This document shows, piece by piece, positions 1 through 10,900 of a DNA stretch of 64,000 bases. Positions within the stretch are counted from its first letter, which is position 1; each line of letters starts with the position of its first letter. Both the position numbers and the translations under genes were made by a program. The stretch comes from Amyloporia xantha (lineage: Eukaryota > Basidiomycota > Agaricomycetes > Polyporales > Adustoporiaceae). The notes below the pieces were generated by a model. That model saw nothing but the letters and a program-made list of their open reading frames with translations. It had not been told where the DNA came from and did not search any database. The stretch lies in the NCBI GenBank assembly GCA_036971615.1, contig JAYKKR010000003.1, positions 1-64,000 on the forward strand. Reading direction: 5' to 3'.

Positions 1-9
1 ACAGCACCT

Positions 10-171
10 CTAACCTAACCTAACCTAACCTAACCTAACCTAACCTAACCTAACCTAACCTAACCTAACCTAACCTAACCTAACCTAACCTAACCTAACC
101 TAACCTAACCTAACCTAACCTAACCTAACCTAACCCTAACCTAACCTAACCTAACCCTAACCTAACCTAAC
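10..171. repeat. Telomere repeat array (CCTAA)n
   Basis: About 32 tandem copies of the 5-mer CCTAA (TTAGG on the minus strand), with a few CCCTAA units near 130-170. The C-rich strand reads 5' to 3' on the plus strand, which is correct for a left chromosome end. The first nine bases are not telomeric and may be a contig-edge artefact. The usual repeat in Agaricomycetes is TTAGGG, so the 5-mer is notable. Confidence 0.95.
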
Positions 172-935
172 CCCAGGGCAGGGCAGCGGCGGAGGTGAGC
201 GAGAGCGGCAAACGAGGTAGGCAGAGGTGGATGAAAGGATGTCATTCATCGCGCTCGTGAGCGAGTGCAGTTCGGCGCCAGTGTCCCGACTTTTTTGAAG
301 TTCTCCCTGTAACCTGCTGAGAATGTGGTCGAACGTGAGCCCGCTCTTGCCGGGGTTTCGCACGTTGCCGCCCATCCCTCCCATGCCAATAAGACCCTGC
401 TGAATAGAGGGCAGACGTTGCTGTCCCGGGGCACCATTCGCGCCTGGCTGTTGTCCGCCAGAGAAGTTGAACGCATTGGAAGGTTGGGGCTGGCCGGCTA
501 CACTACCGTAACTAGGCGGGTTCTGTTGCGCCTCGGCGCACACCGCCGCCTAGGCCTCTTGCTCTGAGAAGACGCATACGACTCGAGCTGCAACTTTGTG
601 GTGAATGATGGTCTTGTTGTCTTCTCCAACGATGTCGATACCGAATTCCTGCAAGCGCGTAAGGCCGGCATCGAGGTAACGGATCACGGAGCACATACTA
701 CGATGTCGTCCGACTTGAGTTCGAAAGGCTCAGATTCCAGTCCTTCTGGGCTGATACCTCTCCGTTGATAAAGGCGCCGTTCGAGCTTTTCACGTCTTTG
801 ATGTATATCTGCGCATAGTGGCAAGAGTGAATGAGGAGAACACTCGAGAAAAATAAGAAAACGTGAACGTACATTTGCATGTATTGAAAACCTAAAGACC
901 TCACCGCTGACAAAATCCTGCCAGGAAACGCCATT
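172..935 (-). pseudogene. Truncated FHA-domain protein gene capped by telomere
   Basis: Minus-strand exons encode the end of an FHA domain (IYIKDVKSSNGAFINGE near 770-815; the family motif is KSSNGTFING), then FGIDIVGED..IIHHKVAARVVCVFSEQEA, then a Gln/Gly/Pro-rich region and SGLTFDHILSRLQGELQKS (250-350). This order fits the fungal SLMAP/Far9-Far10-type FHA proteins, which are membrane-anchored STRIPAK or vesicle-traffic scaffolds. Three defects are visible: a one-base frameshift at about 757 after FINGE, an in-frame TAG at 550-552 where Gln is expected, and loss of everything after the sequence AMNDI, where telomere repeats begin. The N-terminal half upstream of 900 is degenerate. Family call is good; the exact orthologue is not fixed. 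Confidence 0.75.
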
Positions 936-1124
936 GTCGAGAGGTGCGACGCATCAAGATTGTGTATACACAGAGAGCTTGAGGACGGGCGAGGAGAGGA
1001 GACTAGACATGTCGAAAGAGATTATGTATAGAGATAGGAGGGTAGTGGGCAGATAAGCACAAGAAAAACAGAGACAGGGAGGTGCAGAGCTCGTACGAGG
1101 ACGGATAGCGAGGAGACAGAGTCC

Positions 1125-1441
1125 GCAACTTCGGCTGGGCGTCTCTTCCCGCCGATCGTCGATCGTGCACCTCACTTCGAATGACCGTCTTACGACCGTC
1201 TGACGACCAGCGATGCGCCCCGCCCGGGAAGTATGTAGATCGCAGAGAGGGGCATCCGACGCCATCCACCACAGGACAGTAGTGATCCGAAGACACTCCT
1301 GACTGCGACACGCACCTCAAAAATCATGAAATGTTGGACTTAGGTTTTTGATCCGGGTCGGTATCATTATCTATAAGTGTGTGTTCATTTCTCCTCGTCC
1401 TTTCGGGCATTAATAGCTAGCAGATGTTTATACAGATCTCG
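1125..1441 (+). repeat. Dispersed repeat A, copy 1
   Basis: About 310 bp with close similarity, in the same orientation, to 25813-26099 and a shorter match at 21408-21480. Shared blocks include TCTTCCCGCCGATCGTCGAT, AGTATGTAGATCG, GAGGGGCATCCGACGCC and AAATGTTGGACTTAGGTT. No coding potential was recognised; it is probably a piece of a degraded element. Confidence 0.8.
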
Positions 1442-2513
1442 TGAATCCGTGAATCAAACGAAAAGACGGCAGGGTGAGGTGACAAGAAGAGGAGGGGGGA
1501 GAGAGAGGTATGGATGGCGGGGTGGAGGCATGGGATGTGGGACGGTGGAGATGGAGGGCAGAAGGTGGACGCTAGACGGTGCATAGCAGACGGATGTGTG
1601 AGCAACCGGAGGAGGGTTGGAAGGGCGGCGGGAGCTGGGTGAGTGGTGGTGGTTATACGGATTATGGAGGCGCAGATGGAGAGTCAAGAACGGGCACGCT
1701 AGTCGGTCTGTGCTCGTGAGGAGCAGACGGCGCGAGGTAAGCTTGCGCTTCGTCCCTTCGTGGCTGCTGACGACTCTTCGTTTGTAGAACTGTACATGGG
1801 CGGATGCGTACGGCGATCGCTGTCCGTGGTACAGGAGCAGTTATCAACGCTAACGGTTCGCAGCGCCAGTGCCAGCATCCCTACTCAAGCTCTGACGACT
1901 CCAGCTGCCGGCGCGCAACTCTCGAGTCCGTCTGACCACCTCCTGATGTGCGTCCCCTGACTCAGCTCTCATGGCAGCACCCGATCACTACGCCTGCCCT
2001 CAAAATGCTACGTCTGTGATCGATCGCTACCCGCTTTGCGCCGTGCCTGCCAGCGCAAAGACTGCAGCGCGCAGCCCCGACCTCGACTGTGCAGCTTCAA
2101 CTCGACTTGAACACGACACGCGTACGGATGCGCGCGTTCGAACATTCGCACGGCAGGAAGGCAGGGCAGTGTGGACTGCACCTCACCCTCTTCCGTCCGA
2201 CTCTGGACGTGCCAAGCCTCAGTGCGGTGCGCCCGGTTGATTCGCTCTCGACTCCCCGGCCCCGACAGGACTGACGTCTCCCACCTGCGAGATTGCTATT
2301 CTACTCCCAGTGGTATCCGATGATCGGTAATCCATACCGTTGTTCTACTGACTCTCGAGCTCACCCACTCTCGCATGCAGCCCGTCCTGCTTAGCCTTCC
2401 GCGTGCACCTCTCAAACATGCCCCATGCGGCTGACAGTCCATGTGGGATCGGCGCGGCTCGATCTCCGCTAGATTAGTCGGTACAGCACAAGACTGGATT
2501 CATCTAGCGTCGG
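1442..2513. other. No gene recognised
   Basis: Subtelomeric sequence between repeats A and B. A purine-rich stretch (about 1460-1570) follows repeat A. No frame shows recognisable protein or splice structure, and I see no RNA gene. Confidence 0.5.
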
Positions 2514-3240
2514 ATGGATGAGCTCAGCAGAGGGAGTAGAGGCGTCGGGGCCGGGCCTTCGCTGTTCAGCGTGAGGAACGAGGGCTCAATGGAGATGTCA
2601 AACCCCGATCAGGGTGTTCGGCTCGAGGCGTTGAGTGGTAAGCTCTTTTACTCGAACGTCCGAGGCTGGACAGTCCGCGTCCAAGCGAGAGCGCGCGCTC
2701 TTGCTCGCTCTCGACTATCCGGCGCTGATGTGACATTCTCTGCTGTAGCTCTATCCTCTTGCTACGCCAGACGCTCTGCGTGTCGTCCCATCTCCCACTC
2801 TTTATTCTCCCGGACACGCTCGTCCGTCTGCCTCTAGCACAAGCCTTGCGGCGTCGATTGTCCGTGTAGACATGGAAGACGTTCAAGCCTCGCCCCCCGC
2901 AACCGAGTCTAGCGAAGTGAGCGACGGGCGTGCACCATTTCGTGAGGAAGGTCAGCGCGGCGAGGGAACAGGAGATGGGGCCGGACGCTGCTTGCGTATA
3001 CGTCCGGTGCGCCGACATTGATGAGGGGAGCAGTGAGAGCAACGAGACATGTAGGGTGCGGAGATGGACAGCGGACGGGGAGCCGTAGCGAGACTAGGTA
3101 CATGTACATACAAAATACCTAATATATTTTCATTTCTATGCCACAGCTTGAAAGGCGTCAGTCCATCACGTGTAGAACGCAGAATACGACGATGTACGTA
3201 CCCGACTAACGTGAACGGCATTCCTGACGTGAGCGGGGAG
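2514..3240 (+). repeat. Dispersed repeat B, copy 1
   Basis: About 730 bp similar along its length, with small indels, to 32735-33420 in the same orientation. Shared blocks include GGGAGTAGAGGCGTCGG, TCGAACGTCCGAGGCT, CATTTCGTGAGGAAG, TATTTTCATTTCT and GAACGGCATTC. No open frame is conserved between the copies. Probably a degraded transposon or a duplicated subtelomeric block. Confidence 0.8.
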
Positions 3241-4098
3241 TGGTCCGTCTCGCTTTCTGCCAATGCAGCAGTCTGTCTATACGGACGGCCATTGTACGTC
3301 CACGCGCTATAAACTTTCGATCAGCAATAATCACATTGCTGAGTCGAGCGCGTAGGTGCGTACCGAATACGACCGATACTGTTTGAATGACTTCCTCATT
3401 GGTCTGCAGGCTGGCGTGGCGTCGTTTAGGAGCTGGAGCAAAGGATCGACAAAATAACCTCACCCTATGCAAATACATACCGCTGGGCTGGGGCTGAGTC
3501 CGACGCTCAACACATCACTGTCCTGTCATCCGCTCCCCACTTAGTAGCTCCTGTCTGTCCGCCGCAGGATAGACCTCACGCGATCGTTGAGCGTCCGTAT
3601 GGAGACGGAGAGGCTGGAGTACTGTCACGCTGTCCGGCTGCAGGCCGTGTCCCACTGTGCGGGTGACGAGACGTCGCTGGACACTCGAACGTCCGTGTCC
3701 ATTTCTTTACTATAAAAAGACATGGGTCAGTCAGATCTATACAACATGCACGACCACGAAGTGCTTACCCGACTAACCTCGGGTTCATGGCGTTCGGCCG
3801 ATGCCAAACGTTAGCGGCGGGGAGTCCACTTCGCCCTGCACAGCGTCCAGGAATCACAGTATAGCGGGCACTTGTTACGCTTGGTCTGTGAGTGATGAAT
3901 CAGCATCTCGCTGTCTTTGTCGGAGGACAGGTGCGTGCACGATACAGCTGACAGCGCGGTGCTTACCTATCGTGCTCACGGGTGGGTCGGACGTCTGCTT
4001 GAGGCTACGTAGAGAAGTTAGCCGTACAACAGCGCTTGTATAGACATACGGAAACGAACAACAAGCATCCGCCGAGAGCACACGCTAGGCGCACCGAT

Positions 4099-4159
4099 AG
4101 TCAGGAAATGATAGTTGAATGCAGACGGAGAAGGTCCAACGGGGACAGCGAGTGCACTG
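4099..4159 (+). repeat. 61-bp repeat C, copy 1
   Basis: By eye identical over 61 bp to 32491-32551. The shared block starts AGTCAGGAAATGATAG and ends CAGCGAGTGCACTG. Flanks differ at both sites. The second copy lies between the SEC23 copy and a coiled-coil gene fragment. Confidence 0.85.
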
Positions 4160-4709
4160 TGACTCAGACACTCGCGTTCGCATGCCAGCGTTGTTCTGTA
4201 GGCGTCGAATGCAGACTGGCAGGAGGCATCGGAAGGGACGCGGGAGCGTGGTGGAGCACCCAGTGTGCGCGATTGGAGGAAAGGGGATGGCAGAGGAGAC
4301 GAGAGCACAGAGAGAAAGAAAAATAGACACGGCCTCATCGGGCACATACCATACGTTGTTGAAAACCTCATACTCGTTGTCAGCAACCCCCCCCCCGGGT
4401 CTGGACTGCACGGTCCGCGCACATCGAAAAAGCTGTTTGGACAAAATCTTCGAATGTTGTCGCCCGGCGGGAGGGCTGGTGGAGGGCGCGTATGGGTGTC
4501 GGGGGCCACCATACGAGGGCTTCGGAATGTGCGTATTGTCATCTCCTGTCTTCTCTGCTCATTCCCAACGCCGTCCAGATGTCCTGTGATCGAAATTCGA
4601 GATTTCGCGGTCCGGCGAAGTGACTGCTGGGGTGCAGTGGATGCGCGAGAGCTAACCTAAGCATGAGGGTGGAAGCAGTGGAGGGCTGGAGCCATGATTA
4701 GGCGTGACT

Positions 4710-4865
4710 GTGTAAATACACGGCGCAGTCCAGTACCAGGCGTAGGGTCAGAGAGAGCGCAGCACAGGTGTCGAGTGGGTGGAGTTGCCGGGTTGGAGTA
4801 CAGAATCACCTAGTGTATGCGCAACGAAAATGGTGCAGAAAAGATCACTGCCTGTGTAAATACAC
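4710..4865. repeat. Pair of GTGTAAATACAC palindromes
   Basis: The 12-bp palindrome GTGTAAATACAC occurs at 4710-4721 and 4854-4865, each followed by CGG and a GCAGT word. Two more copies, one with a G in place of an A, lie at 33522-33533 and 33709-33720 within a longer shared context. Function unknown. Confidence 0.5.
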
Positions 4866-5303
4866 GGTGCAGTGGCGGGAGTGTGGCGGTAGCACAGAAA
4901 GAGTGCGAAAACCGCATTGGGAAGGGGAGGTGGAACGGGCGCTTAGCGTACTCGACGCAGATTGCTAACCTGTGAAACAACCGCGCAACCGTTCGGGTCG
5001 AGCGGGGGCTTAAAATGACCGTAAGGATCAGTAGAATGCGGCGCAAGACCGGCGCAAGTCGGCGGTTGTGTGGGTGCTGCACAAAAAAGTCATCATCGAC
5101 CCTACCGTGCGTGTGAGAAAGTCTCCCTATCTCCCGGCCTACCGGCGTCCAACCGCGGACCCAATCATCAACGCCGGATAACCGCCGTATAGATTCGAGG
5201 TCGGCGGTCATTTTGAGATTGTTGCGGGGACCGGCGGTGCGGAACTGATCGAGGCGCAAATCGATCTTTCCGGATTTGCCGTTAGTAAGAACCGGCGGTC
5301 GGC

Positions 5304-6681
5304 CTATGGGTAGGGATCATCTGTGTTCAGTTTCTGTAACACCAGCACATAGGTATCATTGAGATGACCCAGTGCAGAATCCAGATAGGCATAGACAGCT
5401 TCATCCAAGCCAGGAAACTCCTCTCCTTTTGGCCTTGCCACCAAAGCCCGAAGTTCTTTTGGATCGTAATCCTGGGTATGCAGGTGCCATTTGGTGGCCA
5501 GGAGCCAAGGACTGATCTCGCGCCCATCTTGAGGCTCAGACTGTATCGCCACTGCCTCTGTCATCTTCTGTATAAAATCCTCCTCCAAAGTCTGTTCTGC
5601 TCCAACTTCATCAGCAGCCAGACTGTGATTGACTTTGAACCAAGTGCGATGAAGACCTTGAGTGTTGAACCGCTGCATGTGACATTTCTGCCAATCTGGA
5701 GGTAGAGGAATGTCCTTGTGATTCATTTGATGATGTTTCCGCATGCCTTCCTTAGAGATGGATGCAGCGTAACAGTTTTCAACACCACAAATAAAGCCGT
5801 CATGAATAGACAAGCCACCCAAAGCATCAATGCCAGCGCCCACAGGAGGCTCTGGAAGATCCCATAAATCAAGTCTGCCTATGGCAGATTGCAAAAGATG
5901 ATTGTCAAAGGATCGTTCTGGATGTGTTTTGCGAATGTGTGCCTCCACTTGATCCAGACCAAGGCCAATCTCGCACCATTCACAGCATATGAACTTGTAC
6001 TCCTGGTTGTAGATGAGGCCCATAGCAGTAAGATCATCATCATGGCCAATTTCCTTGAATAAAAGATCTTGGTTAGTCTCAAGTGGGTGATAGTGGTCCC
6101 ACACAAATCTTACAGGGGATTCATGTTCAATTGGATTTATTGGCCCAACAACACTTGAAGACTCTATATCAGCATTCTCAGCAGCATCTATGGTGGTTAT
6201 CTGAAAGAAGAACCTCCATGAATATCGTCGTCGACAATATTCAAAGGACTCTCACCGGAACAGGTTCAGGAGTGTTCTGTTGCGCATAAAGTGAAATAAT
6301 TTGAGCTGTGAATTTCGTCGTCGACGATATTCCAGTGTCACTCACCGGAACAAAACCAGGTCCTTTCCAGACTGTCACAGCAGTCAAATGCTTGGCTAAA
6401 GCATCTGTGCTTTTGAAGGTCACTTGGCAAGAGAGTGAGCCACAAGCACAAATCAATTCAGCCTTCTGATTACCAGTGACATTGACAGTGCCACCAGCCA
6501 CTTTGAAAGTGAATACTTTGCCACATATCCTACCATGATAATCTCTTTGGCCTTTGGTTTGAAAGGCCTGTTGACAGTGGTTGCAAACATATCTAGGGTT
6601 AGGGTTTATGATGATGGCAGCCATTGTGATGATGGTGGTCAAGAGCAAGAAGAGAAACAGAATCTTTCCCACACTGTTCAT
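5304..6681 (-). CDS. OrsD-type (DUF3505) C2H2 zinc-finger protein
   Basis: Exon 1 (6681 or 6624 to 6346) encodes a C2H2 finger, YVCNHCQQAFQTKGQRDYHG. A 21-nt exon (6276-6256, NTPEPVP) follows, then the main exon (6200-5304). The main exon has an OrsD-like layout: LTAMGLIYNQEYKFICCEWC, then VEAHIRKTHPE, then LSIHDGFICGVENC, then MRKHHQMNHK. This matches Pfam OrsD/DUF3505, common in basidiomycetes as the N-terminal part of repeat-associated proteins and telomere-linked helicases. Here the frame stops at DDPYP with no helicase, so it may be a fragment. The second Met (6624) is the more natural start, because the first predicts an odd hydrophobic leader. Introns are 69 and 55 nt and share an internal near-palindrome. 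The locus is A+T-rich relative to its neighbours, suggesting an inserted element. Confidence 0.65.
6219..6333. repeat. Near-palindromic intron motif, copies 1 and 2
   Basis: Two copies (6219-6243 and 6309-6333) of a roughly 24-bp near-palindrome with core TCGTCGAC between GAATAT-like and ATATTC arms. Each lies inside one of the two introns of the OrsD-type gene. Two further copies are at 7222-7246 and 7476-7500, all in the same orientation. Confidence 0.8.
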
Positions 6682-7221
6682 TTTTTATAGTCTGTTTCAA
6701 ACTCCTCTTTAATTGATCAGGTGATCCAATCACATGGTCAGAAACATCACATGATCTAAGGCTTCATGGGCATCTTCAAATAGAATGGAAAGAAAAATAA
6801 AAAATATTCCATGATATAAAGACTAGAAGCCCAACAAGGCCTGCAAGACAGCCTGGCCCTCTCCACAAAGGAAATGGGCTTCACAATATAAATCAGTTTA
6901 ATTGACATTTTTGAAATAAGCTTCACAAACAGGAGATATTCATAATCAGGATAATGAGTAAGAAACCAACCTCCACTCAAATAATAACTTCACTTGAAAG
7001 TAACTGAAAAAAGCTTCACAAAGAAAAGATATTTATAATCAGAACAGAGTGTAAGAAACAAACGTTCATTCAAATAATAACTTCACTTGACAGTAACTGA
7101 AATCAGAACAAGGCATAAGACTTTTGATATTAAACTTCTCATATGAGACAAGAAAGCAAAGAGAAATGTTCACCTTACTGAAGCTAAACTTATTAAAAAG
7201 ACAAAAGTTTTTATTTGCATA
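6682..7221. other. A+T-rich stretch without a recognised gene
   Basis: Lies upstream of the OrsD-type gene. Short similar segments (CTTCACAAA..GATATT..TAATCAG) recur near 6910-6950 and 7010-7040, and AAATAATAACTTCACTTGA recurs at about 6978 and 7072. No gene is recognised; it probably belongs to the same inserted A+T-rich element. Confidence 0.45.
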
Positions 7222-7500
7222 TGAATATGATCGTCGACAATATTCAATGTCTGAGAGACGGCTCACTATTCCATATAGTGCGGCTCAAGCACCTCAGACG
7301 CAGATTATTACCCAATATGGTAAGCCTCAGTGCCTCAGACGCAGATCATTACCATATATGGCAAGCCTCAGTGCCTCAGACGCAGATTATTACCATATAT
7401 GGAAAGCCTCAGTAGCTCTCCTGCCATTTGTCAGCATTGGCCTCAGAATGCGCACACAACATCATCACTTTGCCTTGAATATGGTCGTCGACGATATTCA
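7222..7500. repeat. Near-palindrome copies 3 and 4 around a 41-bp tandem repeat
   Basis: Copies of the TCGTCGAC near-palindrome at 7222-7246 and 7476-7500 flank a tandem array at 7290-7412. The array unit is 41 bp (CCTCAGACGCAGAT..ATTACC..ATATGG..AAGCCTCAG) present three times. This may be the upstream part of the A+T-rich element. I cannot show that these copies lie in introns. Confidence 0.7.
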
Positions 7501-7615
7501 CAGCTGGACAAAGACTGATTGTTTCTGCCAGCGTCTTTCCTTTTATGGGTGCGTGTATTCCCGCGCCTGCCTGCGTGCTTCGGAAGAGGCCCCTCTTCCG
7601 GGGGAGTATATAACT

Positions 7616-7853
7616 AGCAAACGGATGCGCGTTCATGCATATACTTCACTGCTGTACATTCAGTACTACGTTCGCGCTTCAGCACGCTCTATCCGAAGCG
7701 CGTTCTTTTCTCTCAACTCGTATATTTACGGTATAGTACCCTACTGTACAGGGTTTCGCTACGTAAATGTACCTCCCCGCTCCTAATCGGACCTACCCAA
7801 ACCCAGAAGGGAGGTAAGTGTACCCCAACCCAGTTACGAAAACCCTATATAAT
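7616..7853 (+). repeat. Repeat R, copy 1 (left border of 13-kb unit)
   Basis: About 238 bp nearly identical to 20967-21204. Internal order: half-hairpin CAAACGGATGCGCG; CATGCATATACTTCACTGC; a full hairpin (7674-7701); ATATTTACGGTATAGTACCC; CTAATCGGACCTACCC; and the end CCCTATATAAT. Further copies are at 21205-21398 and, 5'-truncated, at 37862-37938. It lies immediately downstream of the 7974-13748 gene and in the same plus orientation as the copies on the other side, so the two large genes sit between direct repeats. Confidence 0.85.
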
Positions 7854-7973
7854 ACATGAAAACACCCTGGCGCTTGTGACGCAGCCAACATGATGTCTTA
7901 TTCTCTTTAAAATCTCTGTTCGTGCTAAACTACTTGACTTAAATTGATATCAAAAATAAACTAAACCTGTAAA

Positions 7974-10900
7974 CTACATAGCATCTGCAATAGGCCTGGT
8001 GTAAGCCACCGTGGGACGCATCCGTTTCTTGGGCTGTGACAAAGGAATATCAAAAGGATCTACATCTGCATCATCTTCATCATCACTGGGGACCATTGCA
8101 CGCCTCTCTTGCCTCGTGCGGTGGCACTGAGACCTGTCCTGGACCTTGGGTTTGATGAAGATGGCCTAGCATCGTCAAGGAGGATGATGGGCTGAGAAAT
8201 GGAACCCCTGTGATGTTACTTGGCCTTCTGATGAGCTGCCCATCCTCCACCAACCTGTCTGCCATCCACTGCCCTCCGATGGCTTTGACCGCATCATAAG
8301 GACCGTATGGAGCAGAGTTGAAGAGGGTGAGCAGCCTTTGGTAGTACCTGATGAGCTCCTCGTCCTTGTGGAATTTCCAGTCCTGGCCGAAGATGGGCTT
8401 GATGATTTTTGTCGAGGTGGCACAGGCGATACCCATGCGAACGAGATTGAATGCGGTCAAACCTTTGGCGTTGTGCTTGGCAGTCCATTGGGGACCAAGT
8501 GCGTTTGATTTGCTCTTGGCGACTGATTTGCGAAGGGGTGACTGTGGGTCCCACAAAGCGAGGATGAAGACTGTCATCATAGGGATGAAGGGATCTTGAC
8601 GTGTGTTGCCCTTGCGACCCATGTTTGACAACCAGGGAGCGTGTCTGACGGCCTCTGTGAGGGCATTTGCCGAATGGGTGTTGGGTAGGACACACTTGGA
8701 GTCCTTGGTCTCGAAGAAAACGTTGGGGATGAAATGGGAAAAGACGATGGCGAGGATGAGAGCGAGATGGTGGATTTGGTTTCCAAAGTCGAAGCGGTCG
8801 AAGACGTAGTGATAAGTCTTGGTGACGATATGCTCGCGGTCGCTGTCCAAGGTACAATTGTCGATGGTGAACTCGGAGGGGGACTTGGCGAGTCAAGACG
8901 GAGGAGAGTTGAGAGAGGGGGATGGCAGATGCGGACCAGTCGGCACGGGTGCTGAGCTGAAGGGCACGAGAGGTGATGGCTGCTGCGAGTTGTTCCTGGT
9001 TCTCCTCATGGTTCTGTACGGCAGGGCGGATGAGTCTTGGAATGGTGTGTGCGTCTGGAGCGTCGACCATGATCCAAGAATCGAACTGGGGTTTCCTGGA
9101 TGTTCTTCCGCCTTTCTTCTTGCCCTTGGGTGACTCATAGTGCCAAGGTACGAAGGTGATGTCGTGGGCTTGGATGACGAGAAGGAAGAAGTCGACCATC
9201 CAGATGTGAAGGTGCTTGTCGGACATGTTAGGCGGGGCCAAGTTGAGCATACCGGTGATGGCGAAGCGGAGGACGGCGGGAGCTGTGCCCTTGGAAATGA
9301 GGGGTGCGGCGATGGTGTGTGAACTGCCTGGTTTGCCCATCTCGAAGAGGAGGCGTGCGAGAGCCCTGTGAGGCATGCAACCATCTGTGGGATTCGGGAG
9401 GCCTCGAGCCATGGAGGTGATGTCTGCATTGACCGCTCTGATCAAGGCGGCGTAAGCGATACCTTTGTTAGACATGCTGAGGGGGTTCTTCATCTTGAGC
9501 CACGCTGCGAGCTGCTTGAGCCTGTTGTTGTGGAAGTGGCGTGCCTCTGGCGACATGTTCTCTATGTCGATGGAGGAGACCTTCTTGACGTCGAGGCGAA
9601 CGGCGTGGGCGACGTACTGCTTAATGTCCTCTATGATGACGGTTAAGCGATGTCGGCCATCATGATGGCCTGACGATGTGCTGAGTTGCCCTCGTACTTG
9701 ATGTACTTGATGGGGATGGGCTTGTCCTTCATGAGGGAGAAGCGAAAGTTGGCCATGTACGCCTGTGGAGAGCAAAGAGAAATATATGTCAGTGTGTGTG
9801 TGGGGGATAAAGCATGTATAGAGAGGGACCGTGGACGCGCATCGGCCCGAGCAAACGGAAGCGCGAAACGGACGCCAGGAGCGACTGTGATGGACGTCCA
9901 TGCACGATAGGGGCCGTTTGCGCGCATCGGCCCGAGCGAACGGAAGCGCGAAACACGCCATCATTGTACGGCGTGCGAGGCAGGGTCGGTGTCGCAGTGT
10001 GCAAAAAACGCGCTTTTGCACGGTCGTGCAAAAGCGCCAACGGGACGCTATTGTGGTGATGGTTGACAATAAGGAAAAAAAAACACTCACCGCTGCGACG
10101 GATGCTCCCCAGGTTAACATGATGGCACGTGTGGAAGCCGTGGCAGGCAGTCCATCAGGGCCGTATGTGGGCCACTTGGCGGGGGCGATGCTGAGGGGTT
10201 TCTTCTGATTGAGATGGAAGCGGATGTCAGGGTGGAAACAGGGGAGGCCGTGCTCGAGGATGCCGCGATCGATGAAGAGAGGGCGCATCAACTTTGTGGC
10301 CAAGACCTGGGCGTTGCCGGTACATGCGAAGGCGACCAGGCGCTCAAAGATGGAAATCATCTCGACGTCCGTGGGGGAGATGGTGTTACCCTTTGCGATA
10401 TCGGGAGCGAGGGCCAAGTACAAACGCTCCAACAGAACACATATGGCATATGTGGTCCATATGTAGAGGGCGGGAAGGCCTGTTGTGGACCCAAAAAGGT
10501 TCATACATAAGTAATAATGCGAGATACCGCTGTGTGGACTCAGGACTGACCTCCGGTTTGAAGACGACGAGATGGCTTCGGAGTCTTTGGAAAATGTTCT
10601 GAGAGATGGTGGCGTTCACGAGGCGCATGACGATGTCGCGATAGAACGTTCTACATAAAGGGAGGTCAGGTTGGGAACACGTTAATGTTAAAGGAAACCA
10701 CGATAGTACTGACAATCCCGAGCGCTTGATGGGAGGAATGTTGTCCATGAGAATGGTGACGACGTTCTCGATGCGCAGCGATCTGGGAACGGTGCCGGAC
10801 TCGATCTTTTGACGGAATCGCTCGTGGGGGAGGCCGAGATCGTGTTGATGCAAGAGGCGAGTGTGAATAGATTTGCTGCGAGTGTCGGAGGCCCATCCGC

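Larger units (their letters stand above)
3241..5303. other. Gene-free subtelomeric stretch with short repeats
   Basis: No gene recognised. It contains repeat C (4099-4159), two copies of the short palindrome GTGTAAATACAC (4710-4721 and 4854-4865) followed by CGG, and several CCGGCGG-type words at 5050-5300. The ORFs here look like chance frames. Confidence 0.5.

Noticed and set aside
157..543. Separate small gene in the long frame next to the telomere
   Set aside because: It is the tail of the broken FHA-domain gene; the apparent start is internal and follows an in-frame stop.
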